A stretch of DNA of 17,775 nt, taken from assembly GCA_902516685.1 (NCBI GenBank), contig CABXZJ010000018.1, positions 1 to 17,775 on the forward strand. Reading direction: 5' to 3'. Position numbers and translations under genes: made by a program. This document shows, one piece after another, positions 8,396 through 15,491 of this stretch; within the stretch, counting starts at the first letter, position 1; every line of letters starts with the position of its first letter. Under the pieces are notes generated by a model. The model did not search any database, was not told the DNA's origin, and saw only the letters and a program-made list of their open reading frames with translations. The DNA is from an uncultured Formosa sp. (GTDB lineage: Bacteria; Bacteroidota; Bacteroidia; Flavobacteriales; Flavobacteriaceae).

Positions 8396-11119
8396 ATGAA
8401 ATATTATTTAAGTACATTTTTATTATTTTTTTTCGCGCTTTCTTTTTCTCAAGTAAAATTAGAAGGTTACGTAAAAGACTCCATTGGTAATAGTCTTGAA
8501 CTAGCTAATGTTATTGCCATCAATAAAGCAACTAGTGCACTAGACTCATACGCAATAACTAATGAACAAGGACGTTATCGTTTAAGCCTTAAGAAAAATA
8601 CAATTTACTCTTTACAAGTAAGTTATATAGGCATGAAGTCTGCCAATGAAATAATTGAGACTTTTTCCTCTAATATTATTAAAGATTTTATTTTAAAAGA
8701 AGATAATGTTTTAGATGAAGTAGAGCTAACATATGAAATGCCCGTTACCGTCAGCGGTGATACTTTGACTTACGATGCCGATTCATTTAATAAAGGGACT
8801 GAGCGTAAGTTAGAAGATGTTTTAGAAAACTTACCTGGAGTTGAAATAAATGATGATGGACAAATCGAAGTCGAAGGGAAAGTTGTGCAAAAAGTTATGG
8901 TCGAGGGTAAAGACTTCTTTGATGGTGATAGTAAGTTAGCAACGAAAAATATTCCATCAAATGCTGTTGATAAAGTACAAGTTTTAAAAAACTATGCTGA
9001 GATAGGTCAGTTAAGCGGAGTTACAAATAACCAAGATAATATTGCAATAAATATTAAGCTCAAAGAAGGTAAAAAGAATTTTTGGTTTGGGAATGTCATG
9101 ACAGGAGCAGGTGAGCCAGAAGTGCATCCGAGCACCGAACCTCTTTATCTTTTTCAGCCTAAATTATTTTATTACAGTCCTAAATACAGTATAAATTTTA
9201 TTGGAGATTTAAATAACACTGGTGAAGTCGCTTTTACAAGGCGTGACTATTATAGTTTTACTGGAGGATTTAAAAGACCTGGTTTAAGCAGCGGTACAAA
9301 TTTAAATTTAGGAAGTAATGATATAGGTGCTTTAACTCTCCAAAATAATCGTGCAAAAGATATAAATACGAAATTTGCAGCAGCTAATTTCAGTTGGTCT
9401 CCAAATAGTAATTTAGATCTGGGTGGATTTGCAATTTTTTCTAATAGTCGAAATGAACTTCAACAAAACCGCCTCATTCAATACACAGATGCAGGTATTG
9501 GGATACCAAATGAGGAAACTCAGAGCAATACTTTCCAAGAGAATAATTTAGGAATGTTGAAGTTTTCTACCAAATATCAACCAGATGCCAGCAATCAATT
9601 AGATTATGAAGTATTTGGTCAGCTATCAAAGAGCGAACAAGATCAACGCTTTTTTTCTTCTATTAATAGTTCAATTAATCAATTGGAAGAAACAACTCCA
9701 TATAATTTAAGCCAAAATTTAAATTATTACTACACTCTTAGTGAAAATGATATTTTTGCACTCGAAGCCCAACATGTAATTAAAGACGAAGATCCATTTT
9801 ATAATGCCATTCTAGAAGACAAGCTTAATTACGACACTACTGCCGCTAATTTAGGATTAGACTCAACTCAGAGTAATTATAATTTAAATCAAGAAAAACG
9901 TATACAGTCTAATCAATTAGATGCAAAACTTGATTACTGGAGGATTTTGAATAAAAAAAGTAATCTCAACTTAACTTTAGGCACAATTTTAAGCCACCAA
10001 AAGTTTGATTCTAATATCTTTCAGTTTCTTGACGACGGTTCACGCTTAGATACTAATCCTGTAATCTCTGATGGCTTGGATATTAATAATATTGACTATA
10101 AATTCAGTGATTTATATTTAGGTTTACATTACCGATTAAAAACAGGTATTTTTACAATAACTCCAGGTGTTTCAGCTCATGCTTATTATGTGAATAATAC
10201 TCAGTTTGGTCAAAAAGTAACAGATAATTTTTACAGATTTCTTCCTGATTTTAATATGATTATACAACTTAAAAAAAGTGAAACTTTGACCTTAAATTAT
10301 AGAATGCAAACCCAATTTACTGATGTTTCTAATTTCGCTAGCGGGTTAGTACTTAACAACTATAATGCTCTTTTTTCAGGTAATCCATATTTAGAAAATG
10401 CTCTATCACATAATATAAGTTTGTTCTATTATAGCTTCAATATGTTTAACTATACTAATGTCTTTGCTAGGTTAAATTATAATAAAAGTATTGATAATAT
10501 CCGCACTCAATCGGTATTCCAACCTGGAAGTGTTATACGAATATCGACTCCATTCAATTCCCCTTTTTCAGATGAAAGTATGTCTGCAAGTGGACGTTTT
10601 CAACGTACTTTTGGAAAAATTAGAGGAACGCTTCGTGCGAATTTAAATTTTTCTAGGTTTAATCAATTTGTTCAAAATCGTCGCACTGAAAATGAAACGT
10701 TCTCTCAAACCTATCGTGCCCAGATTCGTACCAACTTTAGAACGGCTCCAAACTTGGATTTAAGCTATCGCTACACAATACAGGACAATAATTTAGGTCA
10801 AAACGCTACTAAGTTTTTCACTAAAAGCCCTACTATTGAACTAGATGCTTTGTTTTTGGAAGTATTTACTTTTAAAACAGATTATTCTTTTAATGATTTT
10901 AGCGATGAGGCCGATACAATAAATACTTTTGAGTTCTGGAATGCTTCTTTGTCATACCGTAAGGACGAAGATGCAAAATTTGAATATGAACTTAAAGCAA
11001 CTAATTTATTAGATACTCGTTCTCAAAACCAGAGTAATGCTGGTAATATTTCGGTAAGTGCAACTGAGTATTTTATCCAACCTCGATTTATTACTTTACG
11101 AATACGGTATGAACTGTAA
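8396..11119 (+). CDS. Outer-membrane beta-barrel protein with carboxypeptidase-regulatory-like domain (TonB-receptor-like)
   Basis: 907 residues with signal peptide MKYYLSTFLLFFFALSFSQ. Residues about 20-110 form a carboxypeptidase-D regulatory-like domain (LEGYVKDSIGNSLELANVIA, then ITNEQGRYRLSLKKN and LQVSYIGM). Residues about 120-225 look like a plug-type region (LTYDADSFNKGTERKLEDVL, NLPGVEINDDGQIEVEGK, VEGKDFFDGD). The remainder is long alternating strands rich in Tyr, Asn and Phe, as in the outer-membrane beta-barrel family of Bacteroidota. I see no TonB-box and no SusD partner, so it is not a typical nutrient-uptake pair; transport substrate or role is unknown. It begins 9 nt after the GLPGLI gene, an arrangement common in this phylum. 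The last residues (RIRYEL) end in Leu rather than the more usual aromatic. It converges with metK, with only 18 bp between stop codons. Confidence 0.9.
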   Translation: MKYYLSTFLLFFFALSFSQVKLEGYVKDSIGNSLELANVIAINKATSALDSYAITNEQGRYRLSLKKNTIYSLQVSYIGMKSANEIIETFSSNIIKDFILKEDNVLDEVELTYEMPVTVSGDTLTYDADSFNKGTERKLEDVLENLPGVEINDDGQIEVEGKVVQKVMVEGKDFFDGDSKLATKNIPSNAVDKVQVLKNYAEIGQLSGVTNNQDNIAINIKLKEGKKNFWFGNVMTGAGEPEVHPSTEPLYLFQPKLFYYSPKYSINFIGDLNNTGEVAFTRRDYYSFTGGFKRPGLSSGTNLNLGSNDIGALTLQNNRAKDINTKFAAANFSWSPNSNLDLGGFAIFSNSRNELQQNRLIQYTDAGIGIPNEETQSNTFQENNLGMLKFSTKYQPDASNQLDYEVFGQLSKSEQDQRFFSSINSSINQLEETTPYNLSQNLNYYYTLSENDIFALEAQHVIKDEDPFYNAILEDKLNYDTTAANLGLDSTQSNYNLNQEKRIQSNQLDAKLDYWRILNKKSNLNLTLGTILSHQKFDSNIFQFLDDGSRLDTNPVISDGLDINNIDYKFSDLYLGLHYRLKTGIFTITPGVSAHAYYVNNTQFGQKVTDNFYRFLPDFNMIIQLKKSETLTLNYRMQTQFTDVSNFASGLVLNNYNALFSGNPYLENALSHNISLFYYSFNMFNYTNVFARLNYNKSIDNIRTQSVFQPGSVIRISTPFNSPFSDESMSASGRFQRTFGKIRGTLRANLNFSRFNQFVQNRRTENETFSQTYRAQIRTNFRTAPNLDLSYRYTIQDNNLGQNATKFFTKSPTIELDALFLEVFTFKTDYSFNDFSDEADTINTFEFWNASLSYRKDEDAKFEYELKATNLLDTRSQNQSNAGNISVSATEYFIQPRFITLRIRYEL

Positions 11120-11137
11120 ATTTGTTTAGAACTCGAA

Positions 11138-12394
11138 TTATAATTTAAAAGCCACTTTGATTAATGGAACAAGATCTAATCTTTCCCAAGTGAAAAGTTC
11201 TACTGTCATCACTTTTTTTTCTCCATTCGGATTATAAAATATTTTTTCTACAGTTTGATTTTTTCGTCCCATATGCCCATATGCTGCAGTTTCGCTGTAT
11301 ATTGGTGCGCGAAGGCCGAGAAGTGTTTCAATAGAAGCTGGGCGAAGGTCTATTATCTCACTAATTTTTTCTGCAATTTCTCCATCACTTAAACTTATCT
11401 TGGTAGTGCCAAATGAATTTACATATATTCCAATTGGCTGAGCTACACCAATGGCATAACTAACCTGTATTAATATTTCATCGCATACCCCAGCAGCAAC
11501 TATATTTTTTGCAATATATCTCATTGCATATGCAGCTGACCGGTCTACTTTACTTGGATCTTTTCCAGAAAAAGCACCACCACCATGCGCCCCTTTACCG
11601 CCATATGTATCAACAACAATTTTACGACCAGTAAGTCCTGTATCGCCATGAGGGCCTCCAATTACAAATTTACCTGTTGGGTTGATATGATAGATTATGT
11701 CTTTATTAAAAAGGTCTTGAATACTGGGTGATAATTTTGAAATCACCCTTGGGATTAAAATATTTTTAATATCGTATGAAATAGTTTCTAGCATAACTTT
11801 TTCATCTGACAAGAAGGGGTCATGTTGGGTTGATATAACAATAGAATCTATTCTTATAGGCATATTATTGTCACTATATTCTATTGTCACTTGACTTTTA
11901 GAGTCAGGCCTCAGATAATTAATTTCTTTATTTTCACGGCGTATTGCCGCGAGTTCTTTCAAAATACAGTGGGATATCTCCAATGCTAGAGGCATATAAT
12001 TTTCTGTCTCATTTGTAGCATAACCAAACATCATTCCCTGATCACCAGCTCCTTGGGCTTCTTTATTGGATTTATCAACACCACGATTTATATCCTCAGA
12101 TTGTTCGTGAATTGTAGATAAAACTCCACAGGAGTTACCATCAAACATATATTCCCCCTTCGTATATCCTATTTTATTTATTGTATTTCTTGCAATTTTT
12201 TGCACATCTAAATAAGTTTTAGATTTCACCTCACCTGCTAAAATTACTTGTCCTGTTGTAACTAATGTTTCACAAGCTACTTTGGACTGAGGATCAAAAG
12301 CTAGAAAATTATCTATAATTGCATCACTAATTTGATCAGCTACTTTATCAGGGTGTCCTTCAGAAACGCTTTCAGATGTAAATAAATAACTCAT
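11138..12394 (-). CDS. metK: S-adenosylmethionine synthase (methionine adenosyltransferase)
   Basis: 418 residues. It makes S-adenosylmethionine from methionine and ATP in the cytoplasm. Active-site residues are in place: His14, Asp16 and Lys17 in [15 protein letters not shown], the methionine/ATP loop [16 protein letters not shown], and [20 protein letters not shown] followed by [19 protein letters not shown] for phosphate and metal binding. It is longer than the E. coli enzyme (about 384 residues), mostly from inserts in the middle, which is common in Bacteroidota. It is a single-gene unit. Its mRNA leader of about 100 nt carries a probable SAM-sensing pseudoknot (12444-12496), so expression is likely lowered when SAM is abundant. 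The start is set by [17 protein letters not shown], the canonical N-terminus. Confidence 0.97.
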   Translation of the reverse strand: MSYLFTSESVSEGHPDKVADQISDAIIDNFLAFDPQSKVACETLVTTGQVILAGEVKSKTYLDVQKIARNTINKIGYTKGEYMFDGNSCGVLSTIHEQSEDINRGVDKSNKEAQGAGDQGMMFGYATNETENYMPLALEISHCILKELAAIRRENKEINYLRPDSKSQVTIEYSDNNMPIRIDSIVISTQHDPFLSDEKVMLETISYDIKNILIPRVISKLSPSIQDLFNKDIIYHINPTGKFVIGGPHGDTGLTGRKIVVDTYGGKGAHGGGAFSGKDPSKVDRSAAYAMRYIAKNIVAAGVCDEILIQVSYAIGVAQPIGIYVNSFGTTKISLSDGEIAEKISEIIDLRPASIETLLGLRAPIYSETAAYGHMGRKNQTVEKIFYNPNGEKKVMTVELFTWERLDLVPLIKVAFKL

Positions 12395-12418
12395 AATTAT
12401 ATTGTTTTAGACAAAATA

Positions 12419-12435
12419 GTTGCAACATACTAAAG
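12419..12435 (-). promoter_or_regulatory. Candidate expression platform of the metK riboswitch
   Basis: Two short elements on the minus strand can compete with the aptamer. CUUUAG plus U (12435-12429) is complementary over 7 pairs (one G-U) to GCUAAAG (12455-12449), the aptamer's 3' pseudoknot strand. GUUGCAAC (12426-12419) can pair over 7 bp with UUGCAAC (12475-12469) of the aptamer core. Ligand binding would free both elements. How that changes metK output (translation or termination) is not visible, since no T-run terminator is present. Confidence 0.4.
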
Positions 12436-12443
12436 GAAGGAAT

Positions 12444-12496
12444 TACTGCTTTAGCTTTTTTTATTGAGGTTGCAATCAGATCAAATTTGTCCTCTT
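12444..12496 (-). ncRNA. SAM-II/SAM-V-like riboswitch aptamer in the metK leader
   Basis: On the minus strand a short stem GAGG (12494-12491) with CCUC (12469-12466) closes a 21-nt loop. The loop segment CUGAUUGC (12479-12472) pairs with the downstream GCUAAAGCAG (12455-12446): C-G, U-A, G-C, then U-A, U-A, and after a small bulge G-C, C-G, giving an H-type pseudoknot. The loop UUGCAA just before the 3' stem strand and the tail GCUAAA are the conserved SAM-II/SAM-V core as I know it. It sits upstream of metK, a classic SAM-riboswitch target, and begins a few bases after a perfect -7 box. Which subclass (SAM-II, its long-loop variant, or SAM-V) I cannot decide without a covariance model. Confidence 0.72.
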
Positions 12497-12506
12497 TATT
12501 TTACTG

Positions 12507-12514
12507 CAAATTTA
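12507..12514 (-). promoter_or_regulatory. -7 promoter box of metK
   Basis: The minus strand reads TAAATTTG, exactly TANNTTTG. A start near 12500 would put the riboswitch stem at the very 5' end of the transcript, as expected for a compact aptamer. The nearest TTG upstream is 12 nt away, shorter than the usual spacing, so the -33 element is weak or absent. Confidence 0.55.
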
Positions 12515-12541
12515 GATATATTAATGCAATAAAAAAATATT

Positions 12542-12574
12542 TTGTTTTTATCTAATCCATATCGTTTATATTTA
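12542..12574 (+). promoter_or_regulatory. Possible promoter of the deacylase/head-GIN pair
   Basis: TTG at 12542-12544, a 22-nt spacer and TATATTTA at 12567-12574 approximate the Bacteroidota promoter TTG-N17-23-TANNTTTG with one mismatch in the -7 box. It would start the mRNA about 10 nt before the GTG start codon. The region is very AT-rich, so chance matches are likely. Confidence 0.3.
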
Positions 12575-12590
12575 TAACTCATTTGATATT

Positions 12591-13676
12591 GTGAAATATA
12601 GTTTTCTATCCCTATGTATTTTTTTGAGCTTTCAAGGCTTCTCACAAAAAAACAATGTAACTAGTTCTGTTGACATCAATTTTTTTTCGGGCAATATTGC
12701 ACGTCATAATGACAATATAACTCATTTAATTAAAGGGCATCCCAATGGTTTTATCCTTGCTTGGAATAAGCAAGTTTCAGGAAAAAAAGCTTGGCATAGA
12801 GTCTATAATTACCCAGAATACGGATTTTCTGTTGGCACACAAAACTTTAATAATACTGAACTAGGGGAATCTTATGGAGTGTTTGCTCACTACAACTTTT
12901 ATTTCTTAAACAAACGTTTGATGTTCCGTTTTGCCCAAGGTGTTTCATATGCTACAAACCCATATGATATAAATTTTAACCCTAAGAACAACGCTTTTGG
13001 ATCCCATCTTCTTAGCGGAACTTATATTATGCTTAATTACAGTAAAGCGAAATTGGTTGGGCCAGTTGGCATTCAGTTAGGATTAACATTATTACACTTA
13101 TCAAATGCTAGTATTAAATCCCCAAATACTAGTATAAATACTTTAGCCTTTAATGTCGGTTTAAGCACTAATATTAGCGAATCCTTCAATAAAAAAGAAG
13201 AAGTTAATGAGTTGATTGACCGTTCAATTGGTTATGGTTTTATTTTTAAAACAGGAATTAACCAAAGTGATGTTGTAGGTAGTGATCAATTCCCTTTCTA
13301 TATATTTTCTGTTTTTACTGAAAAGCGCCTCAGTACTAATTCAACTTTAATGCTTGGTTTAGATTACTTTAACTCTAAATTTTTAAAAGAATATATTTAT
13401 TATCAAAGTATTGCATACCCTGAAAATAATATAGAACCGAATTTAGATTATAAGCGTATCGGAGTTTATTTTGGACATGAGCTACTATTTGGACGCTTTT
13501 CAATTCAAACTCAATTAGGATACTATGTTTATGCTCCATTTGATTTTGAAGGCCCCATCTATAACAGAATTGGATTTAAGCAATATTTATCAAAAAATAT
13601 TTTCACTAATATTAGCCTAAAGTCTCACGCCGCAAAAGCTGAAGCTCTTGAGTTAGGAATTGGAATTAGATTATGA
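12591..13676 (+). CDS. Acyloxyacyl hydrolase / PagL-like lipid A 3-O-deacylase family protein
   Basis: 361 residues from a GTG start; no in-frame ATG lies upstream in the intergenic region, and the GTG gives a clean signal peptide (FLSLCIFLSFQGFSQ). The mature protein is an outer-membrane barrel of alternating strands. The PagL signature is at 169-172 as His169-Leu-Ser171-Asn, in LTLLHLSNASIKSPN; these are the His and Ser of the His-Ser-Glu triad known from Pseudomonas PagL. The Glu, 14 residues after the His there, aligns without gaps to Asn183 here. Known PagL proteins remove the 3-O acyl chain of lipid A in the outer membrane; that role is inferred here. It overlaps the head-GIN gene by 4 nt (ATGA), implying translational coupling. 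At 361 residues it is roughly twice the size of proteobacterial PagL. Confidence 0.8.
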   Translation: MKYSFLSLCIFLSFQGFSQKNNVTSSVDINFFSGNIARHNDNITHLIKGHPNGFILAWNKQVSGKKAWHRVYNYPEYGFSVGTQNFNNTELGESYGVFAHYNFYFLNKRLMFRFAQGVSYATNPYDINFNPKNNAFGSHLLSGTYIMLNYSKAKLVGPVGIQLGLTLLHLSNASIKSPNTSINTLAFNVGLSTNISESFNKKEEVNELIDRSIGYGFIFKTGINQSDVVGSDQFPFYIFSVFTEKRLSTNSTLMLGLDYFNSKFLKEYIYYQSIAYPENNIEPNLDYKRIGVYFGHELLFGRFSIQTQLGYYVYAPFDFEGPIYNRIGFKQYLSKNIFTNISLKSHAAKAEALELGIGIRL

Positions 13677-14419
13677 AAAAAACACTACCTTATTTTATAA
13701 GTTTACTGGTTTTGACTTGTAACAATGATAATGCTTTTAATTGTTTACAAACTAATGGTAATATCACAGTTCAAGATTATACAATTGATTCATTTAATCA
13801 AATTATAGTTAATGAGAATATTGAATTAGTGGTTATTGATGGAGAGAATTATAGTCTAAAAATTGAAACAGGAATAAATCTAATTTCTGATATTAGTTTT
13901 ACTTTGAGTCAAGGAATCTTGACCCTAAATGACAGTAATAGTTGTAATTGGCTTAGAAGTTATGCTCCCACGAGAATTACCGTCACAACTCCAACACTAA
14001 AAAAAATTATAAGTAATACTCAATATGTTATCAGTTCACAAGGAATTCTGTCGTATCCAAATTTAGAATTAGTTTCTGATAATTTTAGCGAAGGACTAAT
14101 TAGTGTTGGGGACTTTAATTTAGAGGTAGAAAGTCAAACTTTAAATATCATTTCTAATAATCTATCTCAATTTTTTATTTCGGGTTCAACTGAAAATCTT
14201 TTTATCGGGTTTTATTCAGGTACCACATCCTTTTTTGGAGCCAATCTAATAGCACAGGAGATTAATGTTTTTCATAGAAGTAGTCACAATATCATTATTC
14301 ACCCAATTCACTCATTAAGTGGCCAATTATTAGGGACAGGTGATTTAATTTCTATGAATACACCGGACATAATAGATATAACTGAATTGTACATTGGTTC
14401 ACTCGTGTTTTTGGATTAA
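13673..14419 (+). CDS. Head GIN (DUF2807) domain protein, putative lipoprotein
   Basis: 248 residues. The short N-terminal hydrophobic segment ISLLVLTCNND resembles a Bacteroidota lipoprotein signal with Cys16 as the lipidated residue, although Thr at -1 is not ideal. Residues about 30-235 match the head GIN domain pattern: YTIDSFNQIIVNENIELVVI near the start, TRITVTTPTLKKI in the middle, then short regular strands rich in Ser, Asn, Ile and Leu, expected to form a right-handed beta-helix. The domain is sometimes annotated as a putative autotransporter adhesin, but the function is unknown. The ATG overlaps the stop codon of the upstream PagL-like gene, so the two are made together, which suggests a role at the cell surface connected with the outer membrane. 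It ends 250 bp before pheA; no strong terminator follows. Confidence 0.82.
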   Translation: MKKTLPYFISLLVLTCNNDNAFNCLQTNGNITVQDYTIDSFNQIIVNENIELVVIDGENYSLKIETGINLISDISFTLSQGILTLNDSNSCNWLRSYAPTRITVTTPTLKKIISNTQYVISSQGILSYPNLELVSDNFSEGLISVGDFNLEVESQTLNIISNNLSQFFISGSTENLFIGFYSGTTSFFGANLIAQEINVFHRSSHNIIIHPIHSLSGQLLGTGDLISMNTPDIIDITELYIGSLVFLD

Positions 14420-14487
14420 TTCATACAATTTTATTTTTTTACTGTTAAAATGGATTGCTTTTGTAAAAAAAAAAATAGGATTCAATT

Positions 14488-14516
14488 TTGTTTTGAAAAA
14501 AAAAATTTTACTTTAG
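14488..14516 (+). promoter_or_regulatory. Promoter of the pheA operon
   Basis: TTG at 14488-14490, an 18-nt spacer, and TACTTTAG at 14509-14516 (one mismatch to TANNTTTG) fit the Bacteroidota promoter pattern. The mRNA would start near 14523, about 20 nt before the GTG of the leader ORF, so the whole attenuator would lie inside the transcript. The surrounding A- and T-tracts weaken the evidence. Confidence 0.45.
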
Positions 14517-14541
14517 CTGCATTATTTAATTAAAACTAAAA

Positions 14542-14610
14542 GTGCAACAATTTAATTATACTCAATATAGTTCATTCTATTTCTTTTGCAAAAAAGATAA
14601 AGAGACTTAA
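14542..14610 (+). CDS. Phe/Tyr-rich leader peptide of the pheA operon attenuator
   Basis: A 22-residue frame from GTG to TAA, too short for ordinary gene calling. Seven residues are aromatic: Phe4, Phe12, Phe14, Phe15, Tyr6, Tyr9 and Tyr13, with the run Phe-Tyr-Phe-Phe at 12-15 (14575-14586). It lies between a likely promoter and a terminator hairpin, directly upstream of genes that make phenylalanine and tyrosine. By analogy with the known pheA, his and trp leader peptides, ribosomes would stall on the aromatic codons when charged tRNA-Phe or tRNA-Tyr is scarce. The last codons and stop (14602-14610) overlap the 5' arm of the antiterminator, as the mechanism requires. There is no ATG; the GTG is preceded by an A-rich stretch, which is compatible with start sites in this phylum. 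AT-rich DNA encodes Phe and Tyr easily, so the context carries the argument. Confidence 0.7.
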   Translation: MQQFNYTQYSSFYFFCKKDKET

Positions 14611-14645
14611 TACGTATAATTCAATCTGTATTTAAATTTAGTCTC
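14602..14645 (+). promoter_or_regulatory. Antiterminator stem of the pheA leader
   Basis: GAGACT (14602-14607) pairs perfectly with AGTCTC (14640-14645). An upper helix AATACG (14609-14614) with TGTATT (14627-14632, one G-U) can stack above it across an internal loop. The 3' arm uses bases 14642-14645, which the terminator stem also needs, so the two structures exclude each other. The 5' arm lies in the last two codons of the leader ORF: a ribosome reaching the stop would cover it, while a ribosome stalled at 14575-14586 would leave it free. Confidence 0.6.
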
Positions 14646-14669
14646 GATGTAAAATCGGGATTTTTTTTT
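14642..14669 (+). terminator. Intrinsic terminator (attenuator) immediately before pheA
   Basis: TCTCGAT (14642-14648) and ATCGGGA (14654-14660) form a 7-bp stem (one G-T wobble) with a 5-nt loop, followed without gap by nine T residues (14661-14669) that end at the A of the pheA ATG. There is no gene end for it to serve nearby: the preceding gene stops at 14419. It therefore most likely acts as a conditional terminator for the downstream operon. Confidence 0.78.
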
Positions 14670-15491
14670 ATGAAAAAAAAAGTCGCTATACAAGGAATTA
14701 AGGGTTCATTTCATCATCTAGTTTCTAAAAACTATTTTGGAAATATTATTGACATTGAACCATTGATAACCTTTAATGAAGTTGTAAATCAACTTGTTTT
14801 AGAAAAAGTTGATATCGCGGTTATGGCTCTTGAAAACTCAATTGCAGGCTCCATTATTCCAAATTATGCATTAATCGATTCAAATGCCCTTCACATAACC
14901 GGAGAATACTATCTAGATGTACAGCACAATTTAATGGTCCTAAATGGTCAAAATATTAATGATGTCAAAGAAGTTCATTCTCACCCTATGGCTTTGCTCC
15001 AATGTCAAAACTTTTTTAATAAGTACCCCCATATTAAATTGGTTGAAGATAGCGATACTGCTGGAGTTGCTCAGAGAATTCAAAGTCAACAGCTAAAAGG
15101 GATTGCAGCTATAGCAAGCTCTGCAGCGGCAGATATTTATCAACTTAATATTTTAGCCAAAAGCATTCAAACTGTTCAGCACAATGAAACACGCTTTGTG
15201 ATTCTGGAGCGTAATGCCAATAACTCCTCAGAAATTAACAAAGCATCTTTAAAATTTTCATTAAATCATAAGAGAGGAAGTTTGGCTGCTATTCTGAATA
15301 TAATGAGTGATTGTAAACTAAACCTAACAAAAATACAATCCCTTCCAAAAATTGATACTCCTTGGAAATACGCTTTTTTTGTGGATGTTACTTTTGAGAC
15401 TTTTCAGCATTACGAAAAAGCAATGTCAATCATGATGATTATGGCAGAAGAATTTAAAGTGCTAGGGACATATAAAAATGCAAAACAATGA
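14670..15491 (+). CDS. pheA: Prephenate dehydratase
   Basis: 273 residues, a monofunctional dehydratase without a chorismate mutase domain. It converts prephenate to phenylpyruvate, the last step before transamination to phenylalanine. Catalytic-domain marks are IQGIKGSFHH (8-16), ALENSIAGS (54-61), DSDTAGVA (127-134) and NETRF (172-176), whose Thr174 is the catalytic Thr. An ACT domain follows at about 194-262 (KRGSLAAILNIM, LNLTKIQSLP, WKYAFFVDV) and would bind phenylalanine for feedback inhibition. Its ligand motif, ESRP in many homologues, reads QSLP here (223-226). The ATG directly follows the terminator T-run, so this gene is the immediate target of attenuation. Its stop overlaps the aminotransferase start (ATGA). 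Confidence 0.94.
   Translation: MKKKVAIQGIKGSFHHLVSKNYFGNIIDIEPLITFNEVVNQLVLEKVDIAVMALENSIAGSIIPNYALIDSNALHITGEYYLDVQHNLMVLNGQNINDVKEVHSHPMALLQCQNFFNKYPHIKLVEDSDTAGVAQRIQSQQLKGIAAIASSAAADIYQLNILAKSIQTVQHNETRFVILERNANNSSEINKASLKFSLNHKRGSLAAILNIMSDCKLNLTKIQSLPKIDTPWKYAFFVDVTFETFQHYEKAMSIMMIMAEEFKVLGTYKNAKQ

Noticed and set aside
12396..12413. Possible hairpin TTTTGT/ACAA close to the metK start codon, considered as a terminator of the riboswitch.
   Set aside because: The arms are only 4-5 bp, A/T-rich, and no T-run follows on the minus strand.
14420..14487. The A- and T-tracts after the head-GIN gene, considered as a terminator or a promoter UP-like element.
   Set aside because: No stem with GC content precedes the T-tract, and homopolymer runs are common in this genome.
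14450..14533. A 27-codon ATG frame with five Phe and three Cys codons upstream of the pheA leader, first considered as the leader peptide.
   Set aside because: Its Phe residues are scattered, it is dominated by Lys/Asn from A-tracts, it lies far from the terminator, and the likely promoter (14488-14516) falls inside it. The frame at 14542-14610 fits the mechanism much better.
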